Positions 13,515 to 20,943 of a stretch of 35,531 nt of DNA are shown here, in pieces; the stretch's first letter is position 1, and each line of letters opens with the position of its first letter. The position numbers and the translations under genes were made by a program. The notes under the pieces are model-generated. The model was not told where the DNA came from, did not search any database, and saw nothing but the letters and a program-made list of their open reading frames with translations. The stretch is from the NCBI RefSeq assembly GCF_003605645.1, contig NZ_QVMU01000036.1, forward strand, positions 1 to 35,531. The letters run 5' to 3'. The DNA is from Vibrio sinensis (lineage in GTDB: Bacteria; Pseudomonadota; Gammaproteobacteria; Enterobacterales; Vibrionaceae).

Positions 13515-14735
13515 TTATGCAGCAGCAGCGACTGTCGATTTAGGTAACTTAAGTGAAATTACCGTCGTAATGGCAAGAAATGCAAATGAAACCCATAGAC
13601 ATGCGGCAAAACCAGCCACTTGAAATACCCACCCAGAGAGTATGGTTCCAATTAAACGTCCCATTGCGTTTGCCATGTAATAAAAGCCAACATCTAATGA
13701 AACACCATCACCTTTTGCGTAACTCACTATCAAATACGAATGTAATGAAGAGTTAATGGCAAATATGGCACCAAAAACCATCAAGCCGACTACAATCACA
13801 AGCTGGGGTTGCCATCCCATTTGCACACAGTAAGCAATAGCTCCTGTTACGATAGCAAGCACAGCAACCCAAATAAAAGCAGCACGACCATCTGGAACGT
13901 TTCCTTGAGCTTTACCGGTAATCTTAGGAGCGAATCCTTGAACAAAGCCATAAGCAATGACCCAGGTAGCTAAGAAGCCACCTACCCATAAATGTTCCCA
14001 ACCAAAAACGCTACCTAGATAAATAGGCAAGGCTACGACAAACCACACATCACGAGCACCAAATAAAAACATTCTTGCCGCAGAAAGTACGTTTATAGAA
14101 CTCGACTTTGAAAATAATTGTTTGAATTTTGGCTTGCTCTTGGCTTTACCCATGTCACTTTCTAAACCAATAAGGCTACCAATTAATACCACAAACAGAA
14201 TGCTTGCCATTAATAGCACAGCGGCTTTGAAACCAATCAAAGACAACAGTAAGCCACCAAGAAAGAATCCTGCGCCTTTCAATGCATTTTTTGACCCTGT
14301 TAGCATTGCGACCCATTTATACAGTGCTCCTTGCTGGTCACTTGGAACCAATGCCTTAATTGAGCTCTTAGCACTCATCTTGTTTAAGTCTTTTGCAATT
14401 CCAGACATGGCTTGAGCGAACATGACCCAAGGAATGGTTAACCATGCCGATGGTACTGCAAGCATGCTCAAAGCAACCACCTGCAGCGCAAGTCCCAAGT
14501 TCATGGTTTTATTTAAACCAATACGAGCGCCTAGCCACCCTCCAACTAGGTTCGTCACCACACCAAAAAATTCGTAAAAAAGGAATAAGGAAGCGATGTC
14601 TAGAGTGCTATAGCCTAAATCATGAAAATAGAGCACCACCAGCATCCGAAGTGCGCCATCTGTAACCGTAAAGTTCCAATAGTTAAATGTCACCAGCATA
14701 TACTGACGAACATTTTTACTCAGTTTGGAGAACAT
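13515..14735 (-). CDS. arsJ: Organoarsenical efflux MFS transporter ArsJ
   Basis: A 406-residue major-facilitator protein with about 12 helices, beginning LSKNVRQYMLVTFNYWNFTVTDG at residues 5-27 (split here for length: NVRQYMLVTF, NYWNFTVTDGALRML). ArsJ exports 1-arseno-3-phosphoglycerate, which breaks down outside to arsenate, so the pair GAPDH+ArsJ removes arsenate without reducing it. That the gene lies in one operon with a second GAPDH and an ArsR repressor is the deciding evidence. AGGTGA is placed before the ATG. A 104-base structured gap separates it from the phosphatase gene. It is followed by the operon terminator. Confidence 0.9.
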   Translation of the reverse strand: MFSKLSKNVRQYMLVTFNYWNFTVTDGALRMLVVLYFHDLGYSTLDIASLFLFYEFFGVVTNLVGGWLGARIGLNKTMNLGLALQVVALSMLAVPSAWLTIPWVMFAQAMSGIAKDLNKMSAKSSIKALVPSDQQGALYKWVAMLTGSKNALKGAGFFLGGLLLSLIGFKAAVLLMASILFVVLIGSLIGLESDMGKAKSKPKFKQLFSKSSSINVLSAARMFLFGARDVWFVVALPIYLGSVFGWEHLWVGGFLATWVIAYGFVQGFAPKITGKAQGNVPDGRAAFIWVAVLAIVTGAIAYCVQMGWQPQLVIVVGLMVFGAIFAINSSLHSYLIVSYAKGDGVSLDVGFYYMANAMGRLIGTILSGWVFQVAGFAACLWVSFAFLAITTVISLKLPKSTVAAAA

Positions 14736-14771
14736 AATTCACCTACTTGTCTTCATCTGTACAGCAAGAAA

Positions 14772-14825
14772 AGCTTTTGGACACCTATGATCCAAATGCT
14801 TTAGGTTACCTATGATCCAAAAGCT
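14772..14825. repeat. Inverted and direct repeats in the gap before arsJ
   Basis: AGCTTTTGGA (14772-14781) and TCCAAAAGCT (14816-14825) are perfect 10-base inverted repeats. Between and overlapping them is an imperfect 18-base direct repeat: ACCTATGATCCAAATGCT (14783-14800) and ACCTATGATCCAAAAGCT (14808-14825), one mismatch. The structure lies in the intercistronic mRNA 37 bases before the arsJ start. Role unknown; a processing or attenuation element is possible. Confidence 0.8.
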
Positions 14826-14839
14826 ATTTATGCTGATTG

Positions 14840-15325
14840 TTAAGCGAAACGATGAATGTAATCTACTTGCACAGATTTAGTAAAAGCACCGGGGCGCAAG
14901 GCTTTGACTTGCTCAATGATATGAGAAATATCCCATTGACGCTCAAGCAATAGATGAGCAGCAAGAATGCCGGTTCGACCAGATCCCCCCATACAATGCA
15001 TTGCGACTTTCTCTCCACGGTCGATTTTTTCATGCAGGGCCGGACTAGCACTATTCCATTGAGAGATAAATTGCTCATCGGGAGCGCAGTCATCTTCAAT
15101 AACTAGATGGAACCAATCCATTCCTAATGCCTGAGTTTGCTCTCCGAGCTCTTCCACTCCTTTCTCTGCCATTTCATGAGCTGAAATAGCTGTCACGATC
15201 GCAGTAACGCCCTGCTGTTTTAATTGAGCCAGTGATTCAGCAAGTGGTATATTTTGTGTTCCCGGACACGGCGTTAAAATTAAAGCGCCAGAATCTACGT
15301 TAAGTTGCCAAGTAGGATGCGTCAT
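14840..15325 (-). CDS. Small dual-specificity-type phosphatase of the arsenate operon (CDKN3-like)
   Basis: A 161-residue protein with the protein-tyrosine/dual-specificity phosphatase loop HCMGGSGRTG: nucleophile Cys111, Arg117. IEDDCAPDEQF (77-86) can supply the general-acid aspartate, and LRPGAFTKSVQVDYIHRF is a typical C-terminal segment. The protein resembles cyclin-dependent-kinase-inhibitor-3 phosphatases. It has AGGAGA upstream and starts 11 bases after the GAPDH gene, so it is co-expressed. A substrate is not known. It might act on a protein, on a phosphoglycerate-type by-product, or on arsenate itself through its reactive Cys, as arsenate reductases of the phosphatase fold do. All three are inference. 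Confidence 0.85.
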   Translation of the reverse strand: MTHPTWQLNVDSGALILTPCPGTQNIPLAESLAQLKQQGVTAIVTAISAHEMAEKGVEELGEQTQALGMDWFHLVIEDDCAPDEQFISQWNSASPALHEKIDRGEKVAMHCMGGSGRTGILAAHLLLERQWDISHIIEQVKALRPGAFTKSVQVDYIHRFA

Positions 15326-15336
15326 CTTATTTTCTC

Positions 15337-16338
15337 CTATGCCAATCCGACGGTACGGACAAGTTCAGCGGTGCGTGTTGCGTAGCCCATTTCATTATCG
15401 TACCAAGCATAAATTTTGACCATTCTTGAACCTACAACCATAGTTGATAGTGCATCGACAATGGTAGAGCGCTGATCACCTTTGTAATCAATCGAGACAA
15501 GTGGACGCTCTTCAAAGCCCAGAATGCCTTTCAGTTCACCCTCTGACGCTTCTTTTAATAGCGCATTTACTTCTTCTACAGTGGTATCACGCTTCACATC
15601 AAAAATGATGTCGGTTAACGATGCATTTGCCAGTGGAACACGAACTGCATGACCATTAATTTTACCGGCTAACTCAGGAAATATTTCTACAATAGCTGTT
15701 GCTGAGCCAGTCGAGGTTGGAATCAAACTCATGCCGCAAGCTCTTGCACGACGTAGATCTTTATGCGGAGCATCTAGAATTGTTTGAGTATTCGTTAAAT
15801 CATGAATCGTCGTAAATGCAGACTGCTCGATACCTAATTTCTCATGAATTACCTTAACGACAGGTGCAATACAGTTAGTGGTACACGATGCCGCGGTAAC
15901 GATGCGATGAATATCAGGATTGAAAATATTATCATTCACACCAACCACAATATTAGCGATGCCGTCTTCTTTCACTGGTGCCGAAACCACAACTCGTTTT
16001 ACACCTTGAGATAAATATTTATTTAAAAATTCTGTCTTGCGGTGTACGCCTGTGGCTTCAATAACCACATCACATCCTGACCAATCAACCGCATTGATAT
16101 CTTTCTCTCGTGTTGTTTTAATTCGTTGTTCGGCAATAACCATCTCATCACCTTGCACTGTGACTTCATGCTGCCAGCGTCCTTGAACTGAATCAAACTC
16201 AAGTAAATGTGCTAATGTTTTAGCGTCACCTGCAACATCATTAATCAATACAAATTCAAGTTCCGGCCAATCAAAGGCCGCACGCAATGCCAAGCGACCA
16301 ATACGGCCAAATCCGTTAATACCTACTTTAATTGTCAT
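15337..16338 (-). CDS. ArsJ-associated glyceraldehyde-3-phosphate dehydrogenase
   Basis: A 333-residue GAPDH. Dinucleotide motif INGFGRIG (7-14), catalytic Cys152 in ASCTTNC and His179 in TTIHDLTN. The ATG at 16336-16338 (MTIKVGING) is chosen, as the frame extends 11 codons further without homology; GAGAGA lies upstream. In this context it probably uses arsenate in place of phosphate to form 1-arseno-3-phosphoglycerate, the substrate of ArsJ, as shown for the Pseudomonas pair. DLTN replaces the more usual (A/S)YTN after the histidine. It follows arsR by 20 bases and precedes the phosphatase by 11. Confidence 0.92.
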   Translation of the reverse strand: MTIKVGINGFGRIGRLALRAAFDWPELEFVLINDVAGDAKTLAHLLEFDSVQGRWQHEVTVQGDEMVIAEQRIKTTREKDINAVDWSGCDVVIEATGVHRKTEFLNKYLSQGVKRVVVSAPVKEDGIANIVVGVNDNIFNPDIHRIVTAASCTTNCIAPVVKVIHEKLGIEQSAFTTIHDLTNTQTILDAPHKDLRRARACGMSLIPTSTGSATAIVEIFPELAGKINGHAVRVPLANASLTDIIFDVKRDTTVEEVNALLKEASEGELKGILGFEERPLVSIDYKGDQRSTIVDALSTMVVGSRMVKIYAWYDNEMGYATRTAELVRTVGLA

Positions 16339-16358
16339 AATCGTCTCTCTTTCTACAT

Positions 16359-16700
16359 TTATTGGCAGCAAACAGGACGAGCCTGTATCGCATGAAGTCT
16401 TTCAATATCGTGTTGGTATTCTGTTTTTAGACAATTAGATGCCACCAAGTCATCAATCAGTTTTTTCATCCAACCCGGTAGTTGATCTGATAATCGATAA
16501 AACACCCACTGCCCTTGGCGAACATTCACAAGAATGCCACTAGAACGTAGTTGGGCAAGATGGCGAGATATCTTAGGTTGACTCTCTTGCAAGGCTTCTG
16601 TTAGCTCACCTACAGATAGGCAGGTTTCCCGCTCAATAAGCATTAGGCAACGCACTCGCGTTTCGTCAGATAGCAATTTGAAAAACTGATGGGGTAACAT
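16359..16700 (-). CDS. arsR: ArsR-family arsenic-responsive repressor
   Basis: A winged helix-turn-helix repressor of 113 residues when started at the ATG at 16698-16700 (MLPHQFFKLLSDETR). The frame is open 22 codons upstream, but that part covers the promoter. Recognition region: SVGELTEALQESQPKISRHLAQL; wing: GILVNVRQGQWVFYRL. The classic CVC...C arsenite site of E. coli ArsR is incomplete: only Cys27 stands in its place (RETCLSVGEL). Cys18, Cys90 and the C-terminal pair Cys111-Cys112 are the other thiols, so the metalloid site must be arranged differently. First gene of the operon; it should repress all four genes until arsenite is present. Confidence 0.9.
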   Translation of the reverse strand: MLPHQFFKLLSDETRVRCLMLIERETCLSVGELTEALQESQPKISRHLAQLRSSGILVNVRQGQWVFYRLSDQLPGWMKKLIDDLVASNCLKTEYQHDIERLHAIQARPVCCQ

Positions 16701-16712
16701 AAGACACATACT

Positions 16713-16760
16713 CATATATGGATATGCGTATATCTTTATTTGTTTTGATGTTAACGTCAA
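16713..16760 (-). promoter_or_regulatory. arsR promoter and likely ArsR operator
   Basis: On the minus strand TTGACG (16755-16760) is a good -35, with TAAAGA or AAAGAT 16-17 bases further as a weak -10. Just downstream is an AT-rich interrupted palindrome CATAT-ATGG-ATATG (16713-16726), next to further ATATACGCATAT-like sequence. It lies over the expected transcription start, where ArsR would block polymerase. Confidence 0.55.
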
Positions 16761-16789
16761 GAGCAAAAAATGAATGTCATAAAAATTTC

Positions 16790-16842
16790 ATCTCTTGATC
16801 AAAAATGGCCTCAACGTAAGAGGCCATTTTTGATCAAGAGAT
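16790..16842 (-). terminator. Very long perfect hairpin downstream of cdgJ
   Basis: Two 23-base arms (16790-16812 and 16820-16842) are perfectly complementary around a 7-base loop AACGTAA. The core AAAAATGGCCTC / GAGGCCATTTTT is a normal terminator with a T5 run; the arms then extend through TGATCA to AGAGAT. It lies 24 bases after cdgJ and before the arsR promoter. Confidence 0.85.
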
Positions 16843-16865
16843 TTTACTGATAAGTTTTTGATAGA

Positions 16866-18095
16866 TTACGCGCAGACTTGTTCTATCTCCTGGCTCCATT
16901 TTTGAGCCGCAGAAATATTGGGCATGATATCTTCTAAGGTTAAATCCAATGCCTGACAATTTTTTTGCATTCCTTGCCAGTTACCACTCTCATAATGTTC
17001 TTGTATCGACAACAACAGCCCATAAGGGCCTTTGCGTTCCAATAATGCTTGTTTAACGGATGATGCCAAAGGCAACTGTTCCAAAATATGCTCTAGCGAC
17101 ACATCGAACAGTGCATCCAAGATTGAAAACAATCCAATTAAAAAAGCTTGGTCTGATTGCTGACGCAATGGGTAATGATTCGACATCAGCAAGCAGAATT
17201 GAGCCCGCTGCAACGATAAGCTGTATAGCTCTTTAGGTTTTTTCGAAGATACAAACGACGCCACAGATAACGAAACAAACATTTTAAGGCGATCTTGCCC
17301 AAGGTAGACAAGAGCTTGATGAAAGGAGGAAATTGGCACTTCCAGTCTGTCGGATAAGGTATTTACAAATTTCAGTAGCTTATACGAGAGCGTGACATCT
17401 TTAGAGATAATCGCTTCTACACGTTCAAAATTAACATCTTGGCAGCAGACTTCTCGAAATAGCTCCATGGCAATCACTTGCTCTGGGCTGATATAACGAC
17501 GTTGAATCAATTGTGGTTTACTAAAAAAATAACCTTGGAAGAAAGTAAAACCTGCGCTGCGGGCAACGATAAACTCCTCTTCAGTTTCAATTCGCTCAGC
17601 TAAATACTTACGTCGACTACCTTGCGCGATTCGTTGTTTAACAAATTCGCAAGCTGCGCTCAATCCCATCGCCATCACATCGATTTTTACAATATGGACA
17701 TAAGGCAAAAATCTTTCCCAGTCAGCACTATATACAAAGTCATCTAGTGCAATGATGTAGCCACTAGCGTTAAGTTCTTTTACCGCTTGATATAACTCAT
17801 CTGTAGGTTCGCAGGTTTCTAGTACTTCAACCACAATAGAGTCTTTCGGTAGACACGTCGGCAAACGACGCACTAAGCTCTGATAAGGAAAGTTAACAAA
17901 ACAACGGGAATAAGAAATCGCGGGATTAACACCTATCGATAAAAAGTTTTCAGCAATCAATCGATAGGTCGCTCGATTGGAATCTACATGAGCGGGGTAG
18001 GCATTGTGCTCACCATCTCGAAACAATAGCTCATAACCAAGAGTCTGTCGCCGAGCGTTGAGTATAGGTTGACGAGCTACATAGGTTTTTCTCAT
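16866..18095 (-). CDS. cdgJ: EAL-HDOD signalling protein, CdgJ-like
   Basis: A 409-residue cytoplasmic protein. Residues 1-195 form an EAL domain of the YuxH type, and 200-400 an HDOD domain. The EAL signature reads ELL (22-24, GYELLFR). Other catalytic positions look kept: FVNF (Asn), VVEVLE (Glu), ALDDF (Asp pair), VKIDV (Lys), AERIE (Glu) and FFQGYFF (Gln). It may therefore still cleave cyclic di-GMP. The closest match I recall is Vibrio cholerae CdgJ, a phosphodiesterase that promotes motility and lowers biofilm; that gene also lies near ftsY. ATG with GGGA upstream. It follows rhtB by 28 bases on the same strand. Confidence 0.82.
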   Translation of the reverse strand: MRKTYVARQPILNARRQTLGYELLFRDGEHNAYPAHVDSNRATYRLIAENFLSIGVNPAISYSRCFVNFPYQSLVRRLPTCLPKDSIVVEVLETCEPTDELYQAVKELNASGYIIALDDFVYSADWERFLPYVHIVKIDVMAMGLSAACEFVKQRIAQGSRRKYLAERIETEEEFIVARSAGFTFFQGYFFSKPQLIQRRYISPEQVIAMELFREVCCQDVNFERVEAIISKDVTLSYKLLKFVNTLSDRLEVPISSFHQALVYLGQDRLKMFVSLSVASFVSSKKPKELYSLSLQRAQFCLLMSNHYPLRQQSDQAFLIGLFSILDALFDVSLEHILEQLPLASSVKQALLERKGPYGLLLSIQEHYESGNWQGMQKNCQALDLTLEDIMPNISAAQKWSQEIEQVCA

Positions 18096-18123
18096 GAGAT
18101 CCCAATGACTTTATAAATAGCAT

Positions 18124-18741
18124 TTATGCTTTAGCGGCTGCCAATAATGCCCCACAACCCATAAACATGGAACCGAACACCTTGTTAATTTTTCCCATGA
18201 TCCTCTCAGAACGTATAAAACGTCCCATTTGCGATGCTAAAGAGGTGTAACCAAACATAACGATGGCATCAATAACAACGGTAGTGACACCTAGAACTAA
18301 AATTTGCATCACCTGATCTTTGGTCGGATCAATAAACTGTGGAAACAGTGCAACAAGAAAAACGATGGATTTAGGATTCGCTAAGTTAATCAAAATAGCT
18401 TTTCGCAATAGTGACCAACCAGATAGATCATGATCTCCACCCTGAGCGGTTAAACTACTGTGATCGCGCCATTTCTGAATACCAAGCCAGACTAAATAAG
18501 CGGCACCAACCCATTTTATAATAGAAAATGCCAGTGCGGACTGAGCAACAAGTGCACCAATACCGGCTCCAACCAATACAATATGCACAGCCAAACCAAT
18601 TTGTAAGCCCACAATCGCACCTAAGGATTTGCGTGTGCCATAACTCAACCCATTACTGATTGAATTCACGGTACCAGAACCTGGAGCTAAGCTAAAAACA
18701 ATAGCGGTCGCAACATAAGCAAACCATACATGTAAATCCAT
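18124..18741 (-). CDS. rhtB: Homoserine/homoserine-lactone efflux protein RhtB (LysE family)
   Basis: A 205-residue inner-membrane exporter with about six helices. The ATG at 18739-18741 (MDLHVWFAYVATA) has GAGGAA upstream and is preferred over a longer frame. SLAPGSGTVNSISNGLSYG, GLQIGLAVHIVLVGAG and NLANPKSIVFLVALFPQFI match E. coli RhtB closely. It faces pldB and yigL across a short divergent gap, the same neighbourhood as the E. coli rhtB-pldB-yigL cluster. The physiological substrate in this organism is not shown by the sequence. Confidence 0.92.
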   Translation of the reverse strand: MDLHVWFAYVATAIVFSLAPGSGTVNSISNGLSYGTRKSLGAIVGLQIGLAVHIVLVGAGIGALVAQSALAFSIIKWVGAAYLVWLGIQKWRDHSSLTAQGGDHDLSGWSLLRKAILINLANPKSIVFLVALFPQFIDPTKDQVMQILVLGVTTVVIDAIVMFGYTSLASQMGRFIRSERIMGKINKVFGSMFMGCGALLAAAKA

Positions 18742-18830
18742 CGTTATTTCCTCTCGACTAAATCTCTTTAGCCACACATAATTTAAATGACAACAAGCAA
18801 TACCCTAACTAACGTCAGAGCCTATTATTT

Positions 18831-19835
18831 ATGGACCAAGAGAGCGCCCTTATTCAGCCCATTTATACTCAAGAGTCTAATTTCGAGCAAGCAATCGATG
18901 GTGATATTGCTCACCTTTGGGAATCTCGTCAGGACGGCTTTATTAAGTCGCGTGATAAAACCAAAATTCATTGGATTTCACTCACCTCTATTCACCATAG
19001 TAAAGCTGTTGTTATCGTCAATGGCCGCATTGAATGCACCGAAAAATATCAAGAGCTATTTTACGACCTCTACCAACAAGGCTATGACATACACTCTTAT
19101 GATCATAGAGGCCAAGGTCTATCTGGCCGCCTAATTGATGACAAACAGATGGGGTATGTGTACGAATTCAATGACTATGTCGATGACCTTGCCTTAATGG
19201 TCGAACACTTCCCATTGGCTCAATATCAACAATGTCACCTTATCGCGCACTCTATGGGTGGCAATATCGCAACTCGCTACTTACAAACGCATCCTGAGCA
19301 TCCTTTCCACAGTATTGCGCTTAGCGCCCCAATGTTCGGCGTTTCACTTCCTTGGTATCTTAAACCTATTGCTGTTCAAGTAGGACAAGTGCTTGATGCA
19401 ATATCCGCGAAACCCAGTTATGCCCCAGGACAGTGTGCTTATTACCCAAAACCTTTTGAAGACAATCGCTTAAGTCAAAGTGATGTACGCTATCATTGGT
19501 TTAGAAATCTCTACGAGAATAAGCCAGAGTTGCGTATCGGTGGTGCAAGTACTCGCTGGGTATGGCAAGGCCTCATGGCTTCCAAATTATGTATTTTGCT
19601 GACTCGACAAATCAAATTACCACTTTTATTACTGCAAGCGAGTGAAGACCAAATAGTCTCAAACAGTGCACAAATTAAGTTTATGAAAAAACTAGCAAAG
19701 ACAAACACACACTGTGCCTTAAGCATCATTCATGGTGCTCGTCATGAGATTTTGTTTGAAAAGGATGAGTGCCGCAATCACGCTCTCGATACCATGCTAT
19801 CTTTCTTTGCCAACGTCGAAAGCCATAACGAATAG
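18831..19835 (+). CDS. pldB: Lysophospholipase L2 (PldB), alpha/beta hydrolase
   Basis: Hydrolyses lysophospholipids. The 334 residues contain IVNGRIECTEKYQELFYDL and DHRGQGLSGRL near the N-terminal half, the nucleophile elbow AHSMGGN with Ser141, a late Asp in LLQASEDQIV and the catalytic His in GARHEILFEKD. These match E. coli PldB throughout. ATG at 18831; no clear Shine-Dalgarno. It is divergent from rhtB and 131 bases upstream of yigL, with a weak terminator between them. Confidence 0.93.
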   Translation: MDQESALIQPIYTQESNFEQAIDGDIAHLWESRQDGFIKSRDKTKIHWISLTSIHHSKAVVIVNGRIECTEKYQELFYDLYQQGYDIHSYDHRGQGLSGRLIDDKQMGYVYEFNDYVDDLALMVEHFPLAQYQQCHLIAHSMGGNIATRYLQTHPEHPFHSIALSAPMFGVSLPWYLKPIAVQVGQVLDAISAKPSYAPGQCAYYPKPFEDNRLSQSDVRYHWFRNLYENKPELRIGGASTRWVWQGLMASKLCILLTRQIKLPLLLLQASEDQIVSNSAQIKFMKKLAKTNTHCALSIIHGARHEILFEKDECRNHALDTMLSFFANVESHNE

Positions 19836-19842
19836 AAGAGAT

Positions 19843-19877
19843 AAACAGCAAATAAGGAAAAATCATCTGCTGTTTTT
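19843..19877 (+). terminator. Probable pldB terminator
   Basis: AAACAGCA (19843-19850) and TGCTGTTT (19868-19875) with a 17-base loop, followed by a T run. The long loop makes it moderate. Confidence 0.6.
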
Positions 19878-19966
19878 TACCCTCTTTTTCATGGTGAGAT
19901 TCTAGTAAAATGTCCGTCTACAATGTGAATTTTTACATTGTCATTGTCTGTTTTTATGAGGGTAAT

Positions 19967-20794
19967 ATGAGCACTACACGCAAAGACACGCCTTTTCGCA
20001 TCGTTGCATCTGATTTAGATGGCACTCTGCTTGCTCCGAACCACCAGCTCAGTGCATTTTCAAAGCTAACGCTTAAAGAGCTTCATCAAAAGGGCTATAC
20101 CTTTGTCTTCGCGACAGGTCGTCATCATATTGACGTAAGTGGTATCCGTGAACTTGCAGGAATTCCTGCTTTTATGATCACCTCCAACGGTGCTCGTGTA
20201 CACGATCAAGATAATCAGCTTATGTACAGCAACAATTTGCCAAAAGATCTTGTGCAGCCAGTGATCAATGTGATCAAGCAGGATCCCGAGTTATTCGTTC
20301 ATATGTATCGTAACGATGACTGGTTATTAAATCGTGAAGATGAAACATTACGTGATTTTCACGAAGAATCTGGTTTTTCATACCAAACGTTTAATGTTGA
20401 TGAGGCTCCAACTGAAGGTGTTGCTAAAATATTCTTTACGCACCCAAGTCATGAACACGAATATTTAGTGAAGTTTGAAGAAAAACTCAATGCCCTATTT
20501 GGTGAGCAATTGAATATCGCATTTTCAACACCTTGGTGTTTAGAGGTAATGGCTGGTGATGTTTCTAAAGGTGATGCGCTAAAAGTCGTTGCTGAATCAA
20601 TGGGCTTATCGCTCAATGAATGTATTGCATTTGGTGATGGCATGAATGATGTTGAGATGCTGTCTATGGCTGGCAAAGGCCTCGTCATGGAAACATCGCA
20701 CCAGAAAGTAAAAAATGCACTGCCAAACAATGAAGTGATTGGCAGCAACGCTGATGATGCCGTGGCTCATTATCTTCATAAACATTTATTTTAA
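19967..20794 (+). CDS. yigL: HAD-superfamily phosphatase YigL (pyridoxal-phosphate/sugar-phosphate phosphatase)
   Basis: A 275-residue Cof-type HAD hydrolase. The catalytic motif DLDGTLL is at residues 16-22 (Asp16, Asp18). The motif II threonine is in FATGR, the lysine in SKGDAL and motif IV is GDGMNDVEML. E. coli YigL acts on pyridoxal phosphate and several sugar phosphates. The ATG at 19967 with GAGGG before it is chosen; the frame extends 19 codons upstream over non-conserved sequence. It follows pldB as in E. coli. Confidence 0.92.
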   Translation: MSTTRKDTPFRIVASDLDGTLLAPNHQLSAFSKLTLKELHQKGYTFVFATGRHHIDVSGIRELAGIPAFMITSNGARVHDQDNQLMYSNNLPKDLVQPVINVIKQDPELFVHMYRNDDWLLNREDETLRDFHEESGFSYQTFNVDEAPTEGVAKIFFTHPSHEHEYLVKFEEKLNALFGEQLNIAFSTPWCLEVMAGDVSKGDALKVVAESMGLSLNECIAFGDGMNDVEMLSMAGKGLVMETSHQKVKNALPNNEVIGSNADDAVAHYLHKHLF

Positions 20795-20813
20795 TTTCTG
20801 AAGCAACAAACGG

Positions 20814-20850
20814 CATAAAACCTGTCGGTATTGCACCGGGAGTTTTTATG
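20814..20850 (+). terminator. Probable yigL terminator
   Basis: An imperfect hairpin AAAACCTGTCGGT / ACCGGGAGTTTT around loop ATTGC, followed by TTTTTATG, lies about 25 bases after the stop. Confidence 0.5.
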
Positions 20851-20943
20851 TCGTGATTAACCCGTAATATCCAACGCTATAACTATAATTCAGATCTAAT
20901 ATGCCATAATGACTTCCGAGACATTGTTTAAGGAAGAGATAGC

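Noticed and set aside
16701..16766. N-terminal extension of ArsR by 22 codons
   Set aside because: It covers the -35, -10 and operator-like sequence, and the conserved ArsR fold begins at MLPHQFFKLL.
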